Assembly: GCF_009674535.1 (NCBI RefSeq)
Contig: NZ_WKJK01000008.1
Coordinates: 299,223-363,222, forward strand
Length of the DNA stretch: 64,000 nucleotides
Direction: 5' to 3'
Source of the DNA: Duganella guangzhouensis
GTDB lineage: Bacteria > Pseudomonadota > Gammaproteobacteria > Burkholderiales > Burkholderiaceae_D
The position numbers were made by a program, and so were the translations under genes. Shown piece by piece: positions 53,990 to 62,616 of this stretch (within the stretch, counting starts at the first letter, position 1; every line of letters begins with the position of its first letter). The notes beneath the pieces were generated by a model that saw nothing but the letters and a program-made list of their open reading frames with translations, was not told the origin of the DNA and did no database searches.

Positions 53990-55309
53990 ATGGAGACGAA
54001 CAAACCAGGCAAGCCGGTGCATGGCGCCGCCAGCCGCTGGACCATTCTTGGTCTGCTGGCGATCGGCGTACTGATTTCCTTCATCGACCGCACCAGCATT
54101 TCATCGGCGCTGGCCGACCACAACTTCGTCAAGGAATTCGCGTTGTCGAGCGTGGATCGCGGCTGGATCAACGCCGCCTTCTTCTGGTCCTACGGCCTGT
54201 TCCAGATTCCGATGGGGGTGGTGGCCGACCGCTACGGCGTCAAGTGGCCTTACGCGATCTGCTTCGCCGCCTGGTGTCTGGCGACGGCGGCGATGGGGGC
54301 GGTGACGGCGCTGTCGGCGCTGGTCATCATGCGCCTGATTATCGGCGCCACCGAAGCCATTGTTATCCCGGCCAGCTACCGCTGGATACGCAATAATTTC
54401 GACGAGAGCCAGAACGGCTTCGCGGTCGGGATTCTGGCGATGGGCAACAAGTTCGGCCCGGCCATCGGCGCGCCGGTGGGTGCCTGGTTGATCGTCAACT
54501 ATTCGTGGAACATCATGTTCGTCGCCACCGGCATCGTCGGCCTGCTGTGGCTGGCGCCGTGGCTGGGTCTGGTCCGCAACGACTTCCCCAACAAGGAACA
54601 GCTGGCCACGGCCAAGCGCAAGGCCTCGTCGGTGACGTTCGGCGCCATCTTGTCCAGCCCGGTCGTGTGGGGCGGCATGATTACCAACTTCTGCTACGGC
54701 TATTTCACCTTCTACTGCATGAGCTGGATGCCGGCCTATCTGGTCGAGCAGCGCGGGCTGTCGCTGGAAAAATCCGGCGTCTACACCTTCTTCAGCTTTG
54801 CCGGCATCGCCATCGTCGCCGCCATCGCCGGCTGGGCGGCCGACCGCGTGATCGCCAGCGGCAAGGACCCAGTGCTGGTGCGCAAGGCCTTCATCATCGC
54901 CGGCTTCATCGGCGGCTGCACCGTGCTGCTGGGCGCGTATGCGCAGACGCTGGAAGCGGCGCTGTTCTGGAACGTGCTGTCGCTGTCGCTGCTGGGGCTG
55001 GCCACCGCCAACAACCTGGCGCTGTCGCGTCTGACCCTGATTCCGAAACAGGCGATCGGCGCCGTCACCGGCGTGCAGCAGGTCGCCACCTCGCTGGCCG
55101 GCGGCGTCGCCGCCAGCTTGTCCGGCTGGTTGTTGCACATCAGCGGCAGCTATGACTTGCCGATGCTGGTGATCTTCGTATTCCTGATCATCGGCGCGGT
55201 CGCCACGGCGGTGCTGTTCCGTCCCGAATGGGCACCGAAAGTGACCGAGCCGGCGGCCCCGGCAACCAAGACTCCCGACAACGGCACGCAAAACAAAAGC
55301 GCAGCCTGA
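53990..55309 (+). CDS. MFS transporter, anion:cation symporter family
   Basis: A 439-residue twelve-helix inner membrane protein. LISFIDRTSISSAL in the first helix and GVVADRYGVKWPYAI between helices 2 and 3 mark the ACS (hydroxybenzoate/tartrate/glucarate) family of the major facilitator superfamily. A short hydrophilic C-terminal tail follows. In this operon it is the likely importer of the aromatic or dicarboxylic acid substrate by proton symport. Gaps of 18 and 25 bases to its neighbours show co-transcription. Confidence 0.88.
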   Translation: METNKPGKPVHGAASRWTILGLLAIGVLISFIDRTSISSALADHNFVKEFALSSVDRGWINAAFFWSYGLFQIPMGVVADRYGVKWPYAICFAAWCLATAAMGAVTALSALVIMRLIIGATEAIVIPASYRWIRNNFDESQNGFAVGILAMGNKFGPAIGAPVGAWLIVNYSWNIMFVATGIVGLLWLAPWLGLVRNDFPNKEQLATAKRKASSVTFGAILSSPVVWGGMITNFCYGYFTFYCMSWMPAYLVEQRGLSLEKSGVYTFFSFAGIAIVAAIAGWAADRVIASGKDPVLVRKAFIIAGFIGGCTVLLGAYAQTLEAALFWNVLSLSLLGLATANNLALSRLTLIPKQAIGAVTGVQQVATSLAGGVAASLSGWLLHISGSYDLPMLVIFVFLIIGAVATAVLFRPEWAPKVTEPAAPATKTPDNGTQNKSAA

Positions 55310-55334
55310 CACATAAAACTACAGAGGATTACTC

Positions 55335-56333
55335 ATGGCAAAAATCGTATTCGGCATGGCCGTCCCTCACAGCGGCATGCTGGGCCAGGCGCCGGAAGAC
55401 TGGCTGAACAACGGTGAGCGCGACCGCAACAATCCGGAACTGTGGTTCCGCAACCGCACCTGGACCTACCCGGAACTGGAAGCCCACCGCGAAGCCGCGT
55501 TTGAACCGTTCCTGACCATCGAAGAACGCACCGCGCGCGCCGCCCGCTGCCGCGCCGCGCTGGACAAGATGGCCGAAGCCTATCGCGAAGCCAAGATCGA
55601 CGTCGCCATCATCCTCGGCAAGGACCAGAAGGAAATCTTCCTCGACTTCTCGCCGTCGATCGCGATCTACACCGGCAAGGACGTGCACAACGGCCCACCA
55701 CAACGCTCGGTGTACGCACCGGACCACCATGTGACCCACGCATGCCATCCGGAACTGGCGAACTACCTGATCGACGCCTTCCAGAAAGAAGGCTTCGACC
55801 TGACCGACCTGTTCAAGTGGCCGGACAACGTATGGATGAAACCGCTGCCGGAGTATCCGGTCGCGCCGCACGCCTACAGCTTCGTCTATCACCAGATCAT
55901 GGACGACAATCCGCCGCCGCACGTGCCGGTCATCATGAACTGCTTCTACCCGCCGACCCAGCCGTCGATGGCGCGTTGCATCGAGTTCGGCCGCGTGCTG
56001 CGCGATGCGATCAAAGCCTGGCCAGCTGACGTGCGGGTCGGCATCTTCGCCTCCGGTGGCCTGTCGCACTTCGTCAACGATGAAGAGTTCGACCACAAGG
56101 TCATGAAGATGTTGAGCGAGTACGACTACGACGGCCTGGCCGCCATCCCGGATGGCTACTACCAGTCCGGCACCTCGGAAATCAAGCTGTACGTCAGCGT
56201 GATGAAAGCCGTCGAAGAGACCGGCGCCGAGATGACTCTGGTCGACTACGTACCGTGCTGGCGCACCGCCGCCGGCACCGGCGAAGGCATGGGCTTCATG
56301 TACTGGAACGCCGACAAACCAACAACCAAATAA
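55335..56333 (+). CDS. LigB-type class III extradiol ring-cleavage dioxygenase
   Basis: A 332-residue protein of the LigB superfamily of non-haem iron(II) ring-cleavage enzymes. His12 in AVPHSGMLGQAPEDWL matches the first iron ligand, and FASGGLSHFVNDEEFD near residue 245 holds the catalytic histidine and late glutamate region. The middle ligand region reads GKDQKEIFLD, with Gln/Glu where LigB has His; this looks like the DesZ (3-O-methylgallate dioxygenase) side of the family. No LigA small subunit is encoded nearby or fused. The product should feed LigI/LigJ-type steps. Confidence 0.78.
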   Translation: MAKIVFGMAVPHSGMLGQAPEDWLNNGERDRNNPELWFRNRTWTYPELEAHREAAFEPFLTIEERTARAARCRAALDKMAEAYREAKIDVAIILGKDQKEIFLDFSPSIAIYTGKDVHNGPPQRSVYAPDHHVTHACHPELANYLIDAFQKEGFDLTDLFKWPDNVWMKPLPEYPVAPHAYSFVYHQIMDDNPPPHVPVIMNCFYPPTQPSMARCIEFGRVLRDAIKAWPADVRVGIFASGGLSHFVNDEEFDHKVMKMLSEYDYDGLAAIPDGYYQSGTSEIKLYVSVMKAVEETGAEMTLVDYVPCWRTAAGTGEGMGFMYWNADKPTTK

Positions 56334-56345
56334 ACGAGGAACACC

Positions 56346-57203
56346 ATGAGCAACAACCGCTTGAACGGCATCATCCGCGCCTGGGAACAAGGCAAAGTCG
56401 CATTCACCGCGTTCTCCAAAATCGACAAGCAGTCGGCCATCGACATGAGCGACGCGCCGTATGACGGCATCGTGTTCGAAATGGAGCACAACCCGTACGA
56501 CGTGTCGGCGCTGGGCGATTCGCTGCAGTACCTGCTGAACCGCAAACAGATCGCCACCAGCGGCTCGCTGGCGCCGCAAGTGACCCCGCTGGCGCGCATT
56601 CCGGCCAACGGCGTCGAGATGAATCAGTCGTTCGCCAAGCAGGTGCTGGATCGCGGCGTCTACGGCGTGATCACGCCGCACGTGGCGACGGTGGAACAGG
56701 CTTACAACGCGGTGGCATCGTGCCGCTATGCGCGTCCGAAAAACGCTCCGCTGTACGAGCCCAAAGGCGTGCGCGGCGACGGTCCGATGAACGCTTCGCG
56801 CTACTGGGGTCTGACCCAGCAGGAATACTACGCCAAGGCCGACGTCTGGCCGCTGAACCCGAACGGCGAAATCCTGTGCGGCCTGATGATCGAATCGACC
56901 CAGGCGATTGAAAATCTGGACGACATGCTGAAGAACGTGCCCGGCATCGGCTTCGTGCTGATCGGCGAAGGCGACCTGTCGCAGGAACTGGGCCTGGCGC
57001 GCCAATACGACCACCCGGAAGTGCTGGCCGCGATGGCGCAGATCGTCGCCACCTGCCATAAAAATGGCGTCAAGGTCGGCAATCCGCACGTCACCGCCGC
57101 CAACTACGAGCGTCTGCTGAAGGAAGGCTACAGCTTCCTGATGTCGGCGCCGCAGCGCAGCTACGGCGTGATCGGCAAAGCACGCGAAATGGCAGGGTAC
57201 TAA
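56346..57203 (+). CDS. HpcH/HpaI-family class II aldolase
   Basis: A 285-residue TIM-barrel aldolase of the HpcH/HpaI group. VFEMEHNPYD, GVYGVITPHVATVEQA, LMIESTQAIENLDDML (metal ligand glutamate) and FVLIGEGDLSQELG are seen. Members split 4-hydroxy-2-oxo acids to pyruvate plus an aldehyde or oxo acid. In this operon it would take the place of the RraA-type LigK/GalC aldolase, splitting 4-carboxy-4-hydroxy-2-oxoadipate. It ends one base before the ThDP-enzyme gene. Confidence 0.78.
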   Translation: MSNNRLNGIIRAWEQGKVAFTAFSKIDKQSAIDMSDAPYDGIVFEMEHNPYDVSALGDSLQYLLNRKQIATSGSLAPQVTPLARIPANGVEMNQSFAKQVLDRGVYGVITPHVATVEQAYNAVASCRYARPKNAPLYEPKGVRGDGPMNASRYWGLTQQEYYAKADVWPLNPNGEILCGLMIESTQAIENLDDMLKNVPGIGFVLIGEGDLSQELGLARQYDHPEVLAAMAQIVATCHKNGVKVGNPHVTAANYERLLKEGYSFLMSAPQRSYGVIGKAREMAGY

Positions 57204-57204
57204 G

Positions 57205-58758
57205 ATGAACGGCGCCGAAAGCCTGGTCAAGACCCTGACCGACCAGGGTGTTGATATCTGCTTCGCCAATCCCGGCACCTCGGAGATGCACTTCCTGAAG
57301 GCGCTGGAGAACCCGCGCATGAAGAGTGTGCTGTGCCTGTTCGAAGGCATTTGCACCGGCGCGGCGGACGGCTACTACCGCATGAAGGGCACGCCCGCCT
57401 CCACCCTGCTGCACCTGGGGCCGGGGCTGGCCAACGGCCTGGCGAATATTCACAACGCCAAGCGCGCTTCGTCCGGCATGGTCAACATCGTGGGCGAGCA
57501 TTCGGCGTCGCACCTGAAGTACGATCCGCCGCTGACCTCGGACATCGAAGGTCTGGCGCGACCACTCAGCCATTGGGTGCGCCGCGTTGAATCGCCGCAG
57601 TCGGTGGCGTGGGACGTGTCGACCGCGATCGCCAAAGCGAGCGAGCATCCAGGACAAATCGCGACCTTGCTGCTGCCAGGCGACGCCTCGTGGCAGGAAG
57701 CTGGCGACGCGGCCGCGCTGGTGCCGCCACCGGCGGCGCCGCAAATCAAGCGCCCCGAGCCGGCGCGCATCGAAGCCATCGCCAAGGTGCTGCGCTCCGG
57801 CGAGCCGGCGCTGGTGATCCTGGCCAACCGCGCCACCCGTGGCCGCGCCGTGGAACTGGCCGGCAAGCTGAAGGCCGCCACCGGTTGCCGCCTGGCGACC
57901 CAGTTCTTCACCTCGCGCATCGAGCGCGGTGCCGGCCGCGTCACGCTGGAACGCATCCCGTACGCGGTGCCGCAGGCGCTGGAATTCCTCAAGGGCTTCA
58001 AGCACATCATCACGCTGGAAACCACCGAGCCAATCGCCTTCTTCAGCTACCCGGACAAACCGAGCCTGCTGAAAGCACCGGGCACCGTGGTGCACAAGCT
58101 GGCCGAAGCCAATGAAGACAGCGAAGCCGCGCTCGACATGCTGCTGTACGCGCTGGATGCCGGCAGCGCCACGCCGGTGCTGCAAGCGCGCGCCGAAGCC
58201 GTGATTCCGCAAGGCGCGCTGAACCCGGCCAGCATCGCCGCTGCGTTGGCCGCCGCGCTGCCCGAGCACTGCATCCTGGTCGATGAATCGCTGACCACCG
58301 GCCGCGAAACCATGGGCCTGACAGTCGGCGCCGCGCCGCACGACCTGATCAACAACATGGGCGGCTCAATTGGCTACGGCACGCCGGTTGCCACCGGCGC
58401 CGCGCTGGCCTGCCCGGACCGCCGCGTGTTCTGCATGGTGGGTGATGGCAGCGCCATGTACACCATCCAGTCGCTGTGGACCCAGGCGCGCGAAGGCTTG
58501 AACGTCACCACCATCATCTTCGCCAACAACAGCTACGCGATCCTGAAAGCCGAATACGCCAACATGGGCGCCGGCGCGCCAGGCCCGCAAGCACTGGCCA
58601 TGATCGATATCGACAGGCCAAGCATCGACTGGCTGGCGATGGCCAAGAGCATGGGCGTGCCGGCCGTGGCGGTCGACAGCGCCGAAGGCTTCTATAAAGC
58701 CATGGCCAACTCCGCCCGCGAGCAAGGCCCAACCCTGATTGAAGTCCGTCTGTACTAA
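57205..58758 (+). CDS. ThDP-dependent decarboxylase/ligase (acetolactate synthase-like)
   Basis: A 517-residue thiamine-diphosphate enzyme. Its three domains are: the N-terminal PYR domain with catalytic Glu47 (CLFEGICTGAADGY), a central domain, and the PP domain with GDGSAMYTIQSLWTQ near residue 412 and NNSYAIL, binding ThDP and magnesium. It is shorter than acetolactate synthase and lacks the FAD-rich middle segment, closer to benzoylformate decarboxylase types. In context it may decarboxylate a 2-oxo acid made by the aldolase or ring cleavage. The substrate is not known. Confidence 0.8.
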   Translation: MNGAESLVKTLTDQGVDICFANPGTSEMHFLKALENPRMKSVLCLFEGICTGAADGYYRMKGTPASTLLHLGPGLANGLANIHNAKRASSGMVNIVGEHSASHLKYDPPLTSDIEGLARPLSHWVRRVESPQSVAWDVSTAIAKASEHPGQIATLLLPGDASWQEAGDAAALVPPPAAPQIKRPEPARIEAIAKVLRSGEPALVILANRATRGRAVELAGKLKAATGCRLATQFFTSRIERGAGRVTLERIPYAVPQALEFLKGFKHIITLETTEPIAFFSYPDKPSLLKAPGTVVHKLAEANEDSEAALDMLLYALDAGSATPVLQARAEAVIPQGALNPASIAAALAAALPEHCILVDESLTTGRETMGLTVGAAPHDLINNMGGSIGYGTPVATGAALACPDRRVFCMVGDGSAMYTIQSLWTQAREGLNVTTIIFANNSYAILKAEYANMGAGAPGPQALAMIDIDRPSIDWLAMAKSMGVPAVAVDSAEGFYKAMANSAREQGPTLIEVRLY

Positions 58759-58772
58759 TCAAGGAACCAAAC

Positions 58773-59651
58773 ATGACCACCGTATTACGCACCAACCTCT
58801 CCGAATACAAAGTCACCAAGGCGCTGCTGGATGGCCGCGTCTCGTCCGACATCGTCAAGCTGGACTTCTGCGGTCCTACGCCTGCGCACAACGGCTTCAA
58901 AGCCATGGTGCGCGAGAATAAATTCGACGCCGGCGAACTGGCCATCGTCACCTTCCTGCAAGCCAAGGCGTTCGGCAAGCCGTACGTGCTGCTGCCGGCG
59001 CCGATCTCGGGCCGCTTCCAGCACCACTGCGCCGGTTTCAATATCGACTTCGGCCACCTCGATCCGAAAGACATCGAAGGCCGTGAAGTCGGCGTGCGCA
59101 CCTACACCCAGACCACCGCACTGTGGATACGCGGCATTCTGCGCCACGAATACGGCGTCGATCTGGACAAAGTCCTGTGGCGCACGCTGGGCGATGGCCA
59201 TCTGGCCGAGTACAGCGATCCAGAAAATTGCAAGCGTCTGCCGGCCGGCTCGTCGATTCCCGATCTGATGATGAAAGGCGAACTGGCCGCCGCCCTGCTG
59301 GGCGAGGACATGCCGAAAGATGAACGCGTGCGCACGCTGGTGCCGGACGCCCACAACGCCGCGCTCAAATGGTTCGAGCGCGAGAACGTGGTGCCGGTCA
59401 ACCACTTCTTCGTGGTGCATGAAGACGTATCGAAGCAGAACCCGGCGGCGGTGCGCGAGATCTACCGCATGATCACCGAAGGCCGCCAGCAAGCCGAAGG
59501 CGGCGTGCCGGCGATCTTCCCGCCGCTCGGCCTGGAAGCCAATCGCAAGGGCATCCAACTGGCCATCGACTGGGCGCTCGATCAAAAAATTATCCCGCGG
59601 CGACTGTCGGTCGATGAGCTGTTCGACGACGTGACCGGCAGCCTCGGATAA
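58773..59651 (+). CDS. 4,5-dihydroxyphthalate decarboxylase-family protein, copy 2
   Basis: A 292-residue cytoplasmic homologue of the operon's first gene. Parallel landmarks are FKAMVRENKFDAGELAIVTF (copy 1: FRRMVRDVEFDVCELAPTTY), DIEGREVGVRTYTQTTALW (copy 1: DLEGKKVGVRAYSVTTGVW), and ending IPRRLSVDELFDD. No signal peptide is present. FGKPYVLLP and RFQHHCAGF are the stretch nearest the Pht5 family. Retaining two diverged copies at both ends of the catabolic part suggests two related decarboxylations or a heteromeric enzyme. Confidence 0.7.
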   Translation: MTTVLRTNLSEYKVTKALLDGRVSSDIVKLDFCGPTPAHNGFKAMVRENKFDAGELAIVTFLQAKAFGKPYVLLPAPISGRFQHHCAGFNIDFGHLDPKDIEGREVGVRTYTQTTALWIRGILRHEYGVDLDKVLWRTLGDGHLAEYSDPENCKRLPAGSSIPDLMMKGELAAALLGEDMPKDERVRTLVPDAHNAALKWFERENVVPVNHFFVVHEDVSKQNPAAVREIYRMITEGRQQAEGGVPAIFPPLGLEANRKGIQLAIDWALDQKIIPRRLSVDELFDDVTGSLG

Positions 59652-59692
59652 GCAGCCGTACCCCGTAAAAAATTACAACAACGGAGACAAAA

Positions 59693-61258
59693 ATGAAGAA
59701 ACTGGCAATCGCATCCGCCATCGCCGCGATGGTGGGTAGCTCGGCGCACGCCGCTGATCTTAACCCCGGCGGCGACTGGCAAATCCGCTGGGATAACACG
59801 CTGAAATACAGCGCCGGCGTCCGCGTCGAATCGCAGAATCCGGCGCTGACCACTGGCTCGACCAAAGTCAATAACGACGACGGCGACCGCAACTTCAGCA
59901 CCGGCCTGATTTCCAGCCGCTACGACCTGCTGACCGAGTTCGACATCCAGAAAGACGGCTTCGGCCTGCGCCTGAGCGGCGCCGCCTGGTACGACTCGGT
60001 GTACAACAACCACACCTCCAACACCTCGACCGCGACCACCAACAACGTCGGCGTCAGCGCCAACGAGTTCTCGGACGAAACCACCCGCATCGCCGGCCGC
60101 AACGCCGAAATGCTGGACTGGTTTGTGTTCGGCAAAAACCAGATCGGCGACAGCACCCTGTCCTACCGTCTGGGCCAGCACTCGCTGATCTGGGGCACCA
60201 CGCTGTTCTTCGGCATGAACGGCATCGCCAAGGGCATGGCGCCGATCGATCTGTACAAGCTGTCGATTCCGGGCACCCAGGCCAAGGAAACCACGATTCC
60301 AGTGCCGCAGCTGTCCAGCACCCTGCAGCTGACCAACGACACCAGCATCGAAGCCTATGTGCAGTTCAAATACCGTCCGACCCGCCTGAATCCGGCCGGC
60401 AGCTACCTGAGCTCGACTGACATGCTGGGCGATGGCGCGGAATCGATCTGGGCCGGTCCACTCAAACTGCGCAACGCCGGCCTGTTCAAGGGCGATCTGC
60501 CGAAGAACTTCGGCGTGGCGCTGAACACCCGCAGCGAACTGCTGGATTCCGATCTGGGCTTCTACGCGATCCGCTACAACGACACCTCGACGCAAGTCGT
60601 GACGCAGGCCGCGACCCGCACCTACTACCTGGCCGTGCCGAAAGGCGTGAAGTCGTTCGGCGCCAGCATCTCGCGCCTGATCGGCATCGCCAACGTCGGC
60701 CTGGAAGCCTCGGTCCGCGACGGCCAGGCGCTGAACGCCAAGCAAGGCACGGTGGTGCTGCCAGCCGGCCAGACCGCGTCCTGGCTGGACGCCAATACGC
60801 CCTACCCTACCGGCCGCACCTCGCACCTGAATCTGTCGACCACCATCGTCAGCGGCGCCAGCGGTTGGTATGACGGCCTGAGCGTGGTGGGCGAGCTGTC
60901 GGCCAATCACCTGCTGAGCGTGAAGGACAATCCAGAAAAAGTCGACACCGCGCTCAACAAGACCGCCTACGGTGGCCGCGTCGTGTTCACGCCAAGCTGG
61001 TATCAAGTGCTGTCCGGCCTGGACCTGGCGGTACCGGTTAACGTCGGCTGGGCCTTCAAGGGCAAATCGGTGATCGATACCGCGTTCCCGTTCTCGGGCA
61101 GTCCCGACCATGGCGGCGAGATCGCGCTTGGCGTCACCGGCACCTACCTGACCAAGTACATCGCCAACCTGACCTTCATCAATTATCGCGGCAAAGCCAC
61201 CACCCAGCCACTGCTGGACCGTGACTACGTGCGCTTCAGCCTGCAAACCAGTTTCTGA
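59693..61258 (+). CDS. DUF1302 outer-membrane barrel protein
   Basis: A 521-residue protein with a Sec signal (about 20 residues, ending AHA), then DUF1302: WQIRWDNTLKYSAGVRV, repeated amphipathic strands, RLGQHSLIWGTTLFF, and the C-terminal RFSLQTSF with a final phenylalanine, the barrel-assembly signal. DUF1302 proteins are always paired with DUF1329 and are found with hydrophobic-compound and aromatic catabolism genes. A pore or outer-membrane passage is likely but unproven. It follows the decarboxylase-like gene by 41 bases. Confidence 0.85.
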   Translation: MKKLAIASAIAAMVGSSAHAADLNPGGDWQIRWDNTLKYSAGVRVESQNPALTTGSTKVNNDDGDRNFSTGLISSRYDLLTEFDIQKDGFGLRLSGAAWYDSVYNNHTSNTSTATTNNVGVSANEFSDETTRIAGRNAEMLDWFVFGKNQIGDSTLSYRLGQHSLIWGTTLFFGMNGIAKGMAPIDLYKLSIPGTQAKETTIPVPQLSSTLQLTNDTSIEAYVQFKYRPTRLNPAGSYLSSTDMLGDGAESIWAGPLKLRNAGLFKGDLPKNFGVALNTRSELLDSDLGFYAIRYNDTSTQVVTQAATRTYYLAVPKGVKSFGASISRLIGIANVGLEASVRDGQALNAKQGTVVLPAGQTASWLDANTPYPTGRTSHLNLSTTIVSGASGWYDGLSVVGELSANHLLSVKDNPEKVDTALNKTAYGGRVVFTPSWYQVLSGLDLAVPVNVGWAFKGKSVIDTAFPFSGSPDHGGEIALGVTGTYLTKYIANLTFINYRGKATTQPLLDRDYVRFSLQTSF

Positions 61259-61274
61259 TAGAGGAGACATTGAG

Positions 61275-62615
61275 ATGAACAAGAATATTCGCAATCTGGT
61301 GGCGGTCAGCATGGCCGCCCTCGTGGCCAGCGCTTTTGCTCAGGCGCCTAATCTGAAATCCGGCAACCTGACGCCGATGGGCGCCGAGCGCGCCGCCAAC
61401 AAGGAAGGCACCATCCCGGCCTGGGACGGTAAAGCCGTGGACACCAAACCGGGCGCCGACAACAAGCGTCCCGATCCGTATGCCAGCGAGAAGCCTGTGC
61501 TGCAAATCACCAACGCCAACCAGACTCAATATGCCGACAAGCTGAGTGATGGCACCAAGGCGCTGCTGGCCAAATGGTCGGGCATGCGTATCGACGTCTA
61601 CCCATCGCACCGCAGCGCGGTGTTCTCGCAGGCGATCTATGACGCGGTGGCCGCCAACGCCACCCGCGCCAAGCTGGCCAACGGCGGCCTGACGGTGGAA
61701 GGCGCTTACGGCGGCATTCCATTCCCGGTGCCGAAGAACGGCCACGAAGCGCTGTGGAACCACATGCTGAGCTATCGCGGCCAGCTGACCACCTTCACCG
61801 CCGACAAATACGTGATGACCTCCAGCGGCGACCGCGTGCTGACCAACCGTCAGCGCACCGGTCTGGCATATCCGTACTACGATCCGAAAGGCAAGGCGGA
61901 CGGCTTCAACGGCGAGTGGGCGCGCGCGCGTCTGGACGTGACCGAGCCGCCAGCCAATGCCGGCCAGGCGCTGATGACCATCGACTATGTCGACAACTAC
62001 ACCAAGCCGAAGGATGGCTGGCAGTATGTGCCGGGCCAACGCCGCGTGCGCAAGTCGCCTTCGCTGGTGTATGACACTCCGGATCCATCGGCAGCTGGTC
62101 TGGCCAACTTCGATGACGTGAATCTGTTCATCGGCGCGCAGGACCGTTATGACGTCAAGCTGATTGGCAAGAAAGAGATCTACATCCCGTACAACAACAA
62201 CGGCCTGTTCCGCAAGCCGGTGAATGCGGTGATCGGCAAGGGTACGCTGAATCCGGACGCGGTGCGTTGGGAACTGCACCGCGTGTGGGTGCTGGAAGCT
62301 TCGCTGGCCAAGGACAAGCGTAACGTGGCGGCCAAGCGTCGTCTGTATCTGGACGAGGACACCTGGCAGGCGGTGCTGGCCGATACCTGGGATGCGCAGG
62401 GCAAGCTGTGGAAGACCGGTCAGGCCTTCACGCTGCTGGCGGGCGATGAGCCGTCGGCCAGTACGCTGAGCTACACCTGGTTCGATCTGCTGAGCGGCGG
62501 CTGGGTGTATGCGGCGGCCATCAACGAAACCGGTGGCGTGAGCTATCAGGACTACGATGCAAAACAGCTGACCAAGTTCACGTCCAGTGCGCTGGCCAGC
62601 GGCGGCGTGCGTTGA
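61275..62615 (+). CDS. DUF1329 periplasmic protein
   Basis: A 446-residue exported protein (Sec signal about 22 residues, ending AFA). The DUF1329 signature runs through the chain: LTPMGAERAANKEGTIPAW near the mature start, GGIPFPVPKNGHEALWNH, YVPGQRRVRKSPSLVYDTP and YVPYNNNG-like IYIPYNNNGLFRKP. DUF1329 has a LolA/LolB-like fold, so a lipid- or hydrophobe-carrying role across the periplasm is plausible. GAGGAGA and a 16-base gap tie it to the DUF1302 gene; one base separates it from the next gene. Confidence 0.88.
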   Translation: MNKNIRNLVAVSMAALVASAFAQAPNLKSGNLTPMGAERAANKEGTIPAWDGKAVDTKPGADNKRPDPYASEKPVLQITNANQTQYADKLSDGTKALLAKWSGMRIDVYPSHRSAVFSQAIYDAVAANATRAKLANGGLTVEGAYGGIPFPVPKNGHEALWNHMLSYRGQLTTFTADKYVMTSSGDRVLTNRQRTGLAYPYYDPKGKADGFNGEWARARLDVTEPPANAGQALMTIDYVDNYTKPKDGWQYVPGQRRVRKSPSLVYDTPDPSAAGLANFDDVNLFIGAQDRYDVKLIGKKEIYIPYNNNGLFRKPVNAVIGKGTLNPDAVRWELHRVWVLEASLAKDKRNVAAKRRLYLDEDTWQAVLADTWDAQGKLWKTGQAFTLLAGDEPSASTLSYTWFDLLSGGWVYAAAINETGGVSYQDYDAKQLTKFTSSALASGGVR

Positions 62616-62616
62616 T

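Noticed and set aside
55329..57356. A 675-codon open frame opposite the LigB and aldolase genes
   Set aside because: It is the complement of well-identified genes, with low-complexity Val/His/Arg composition and no ribosome site or motif.
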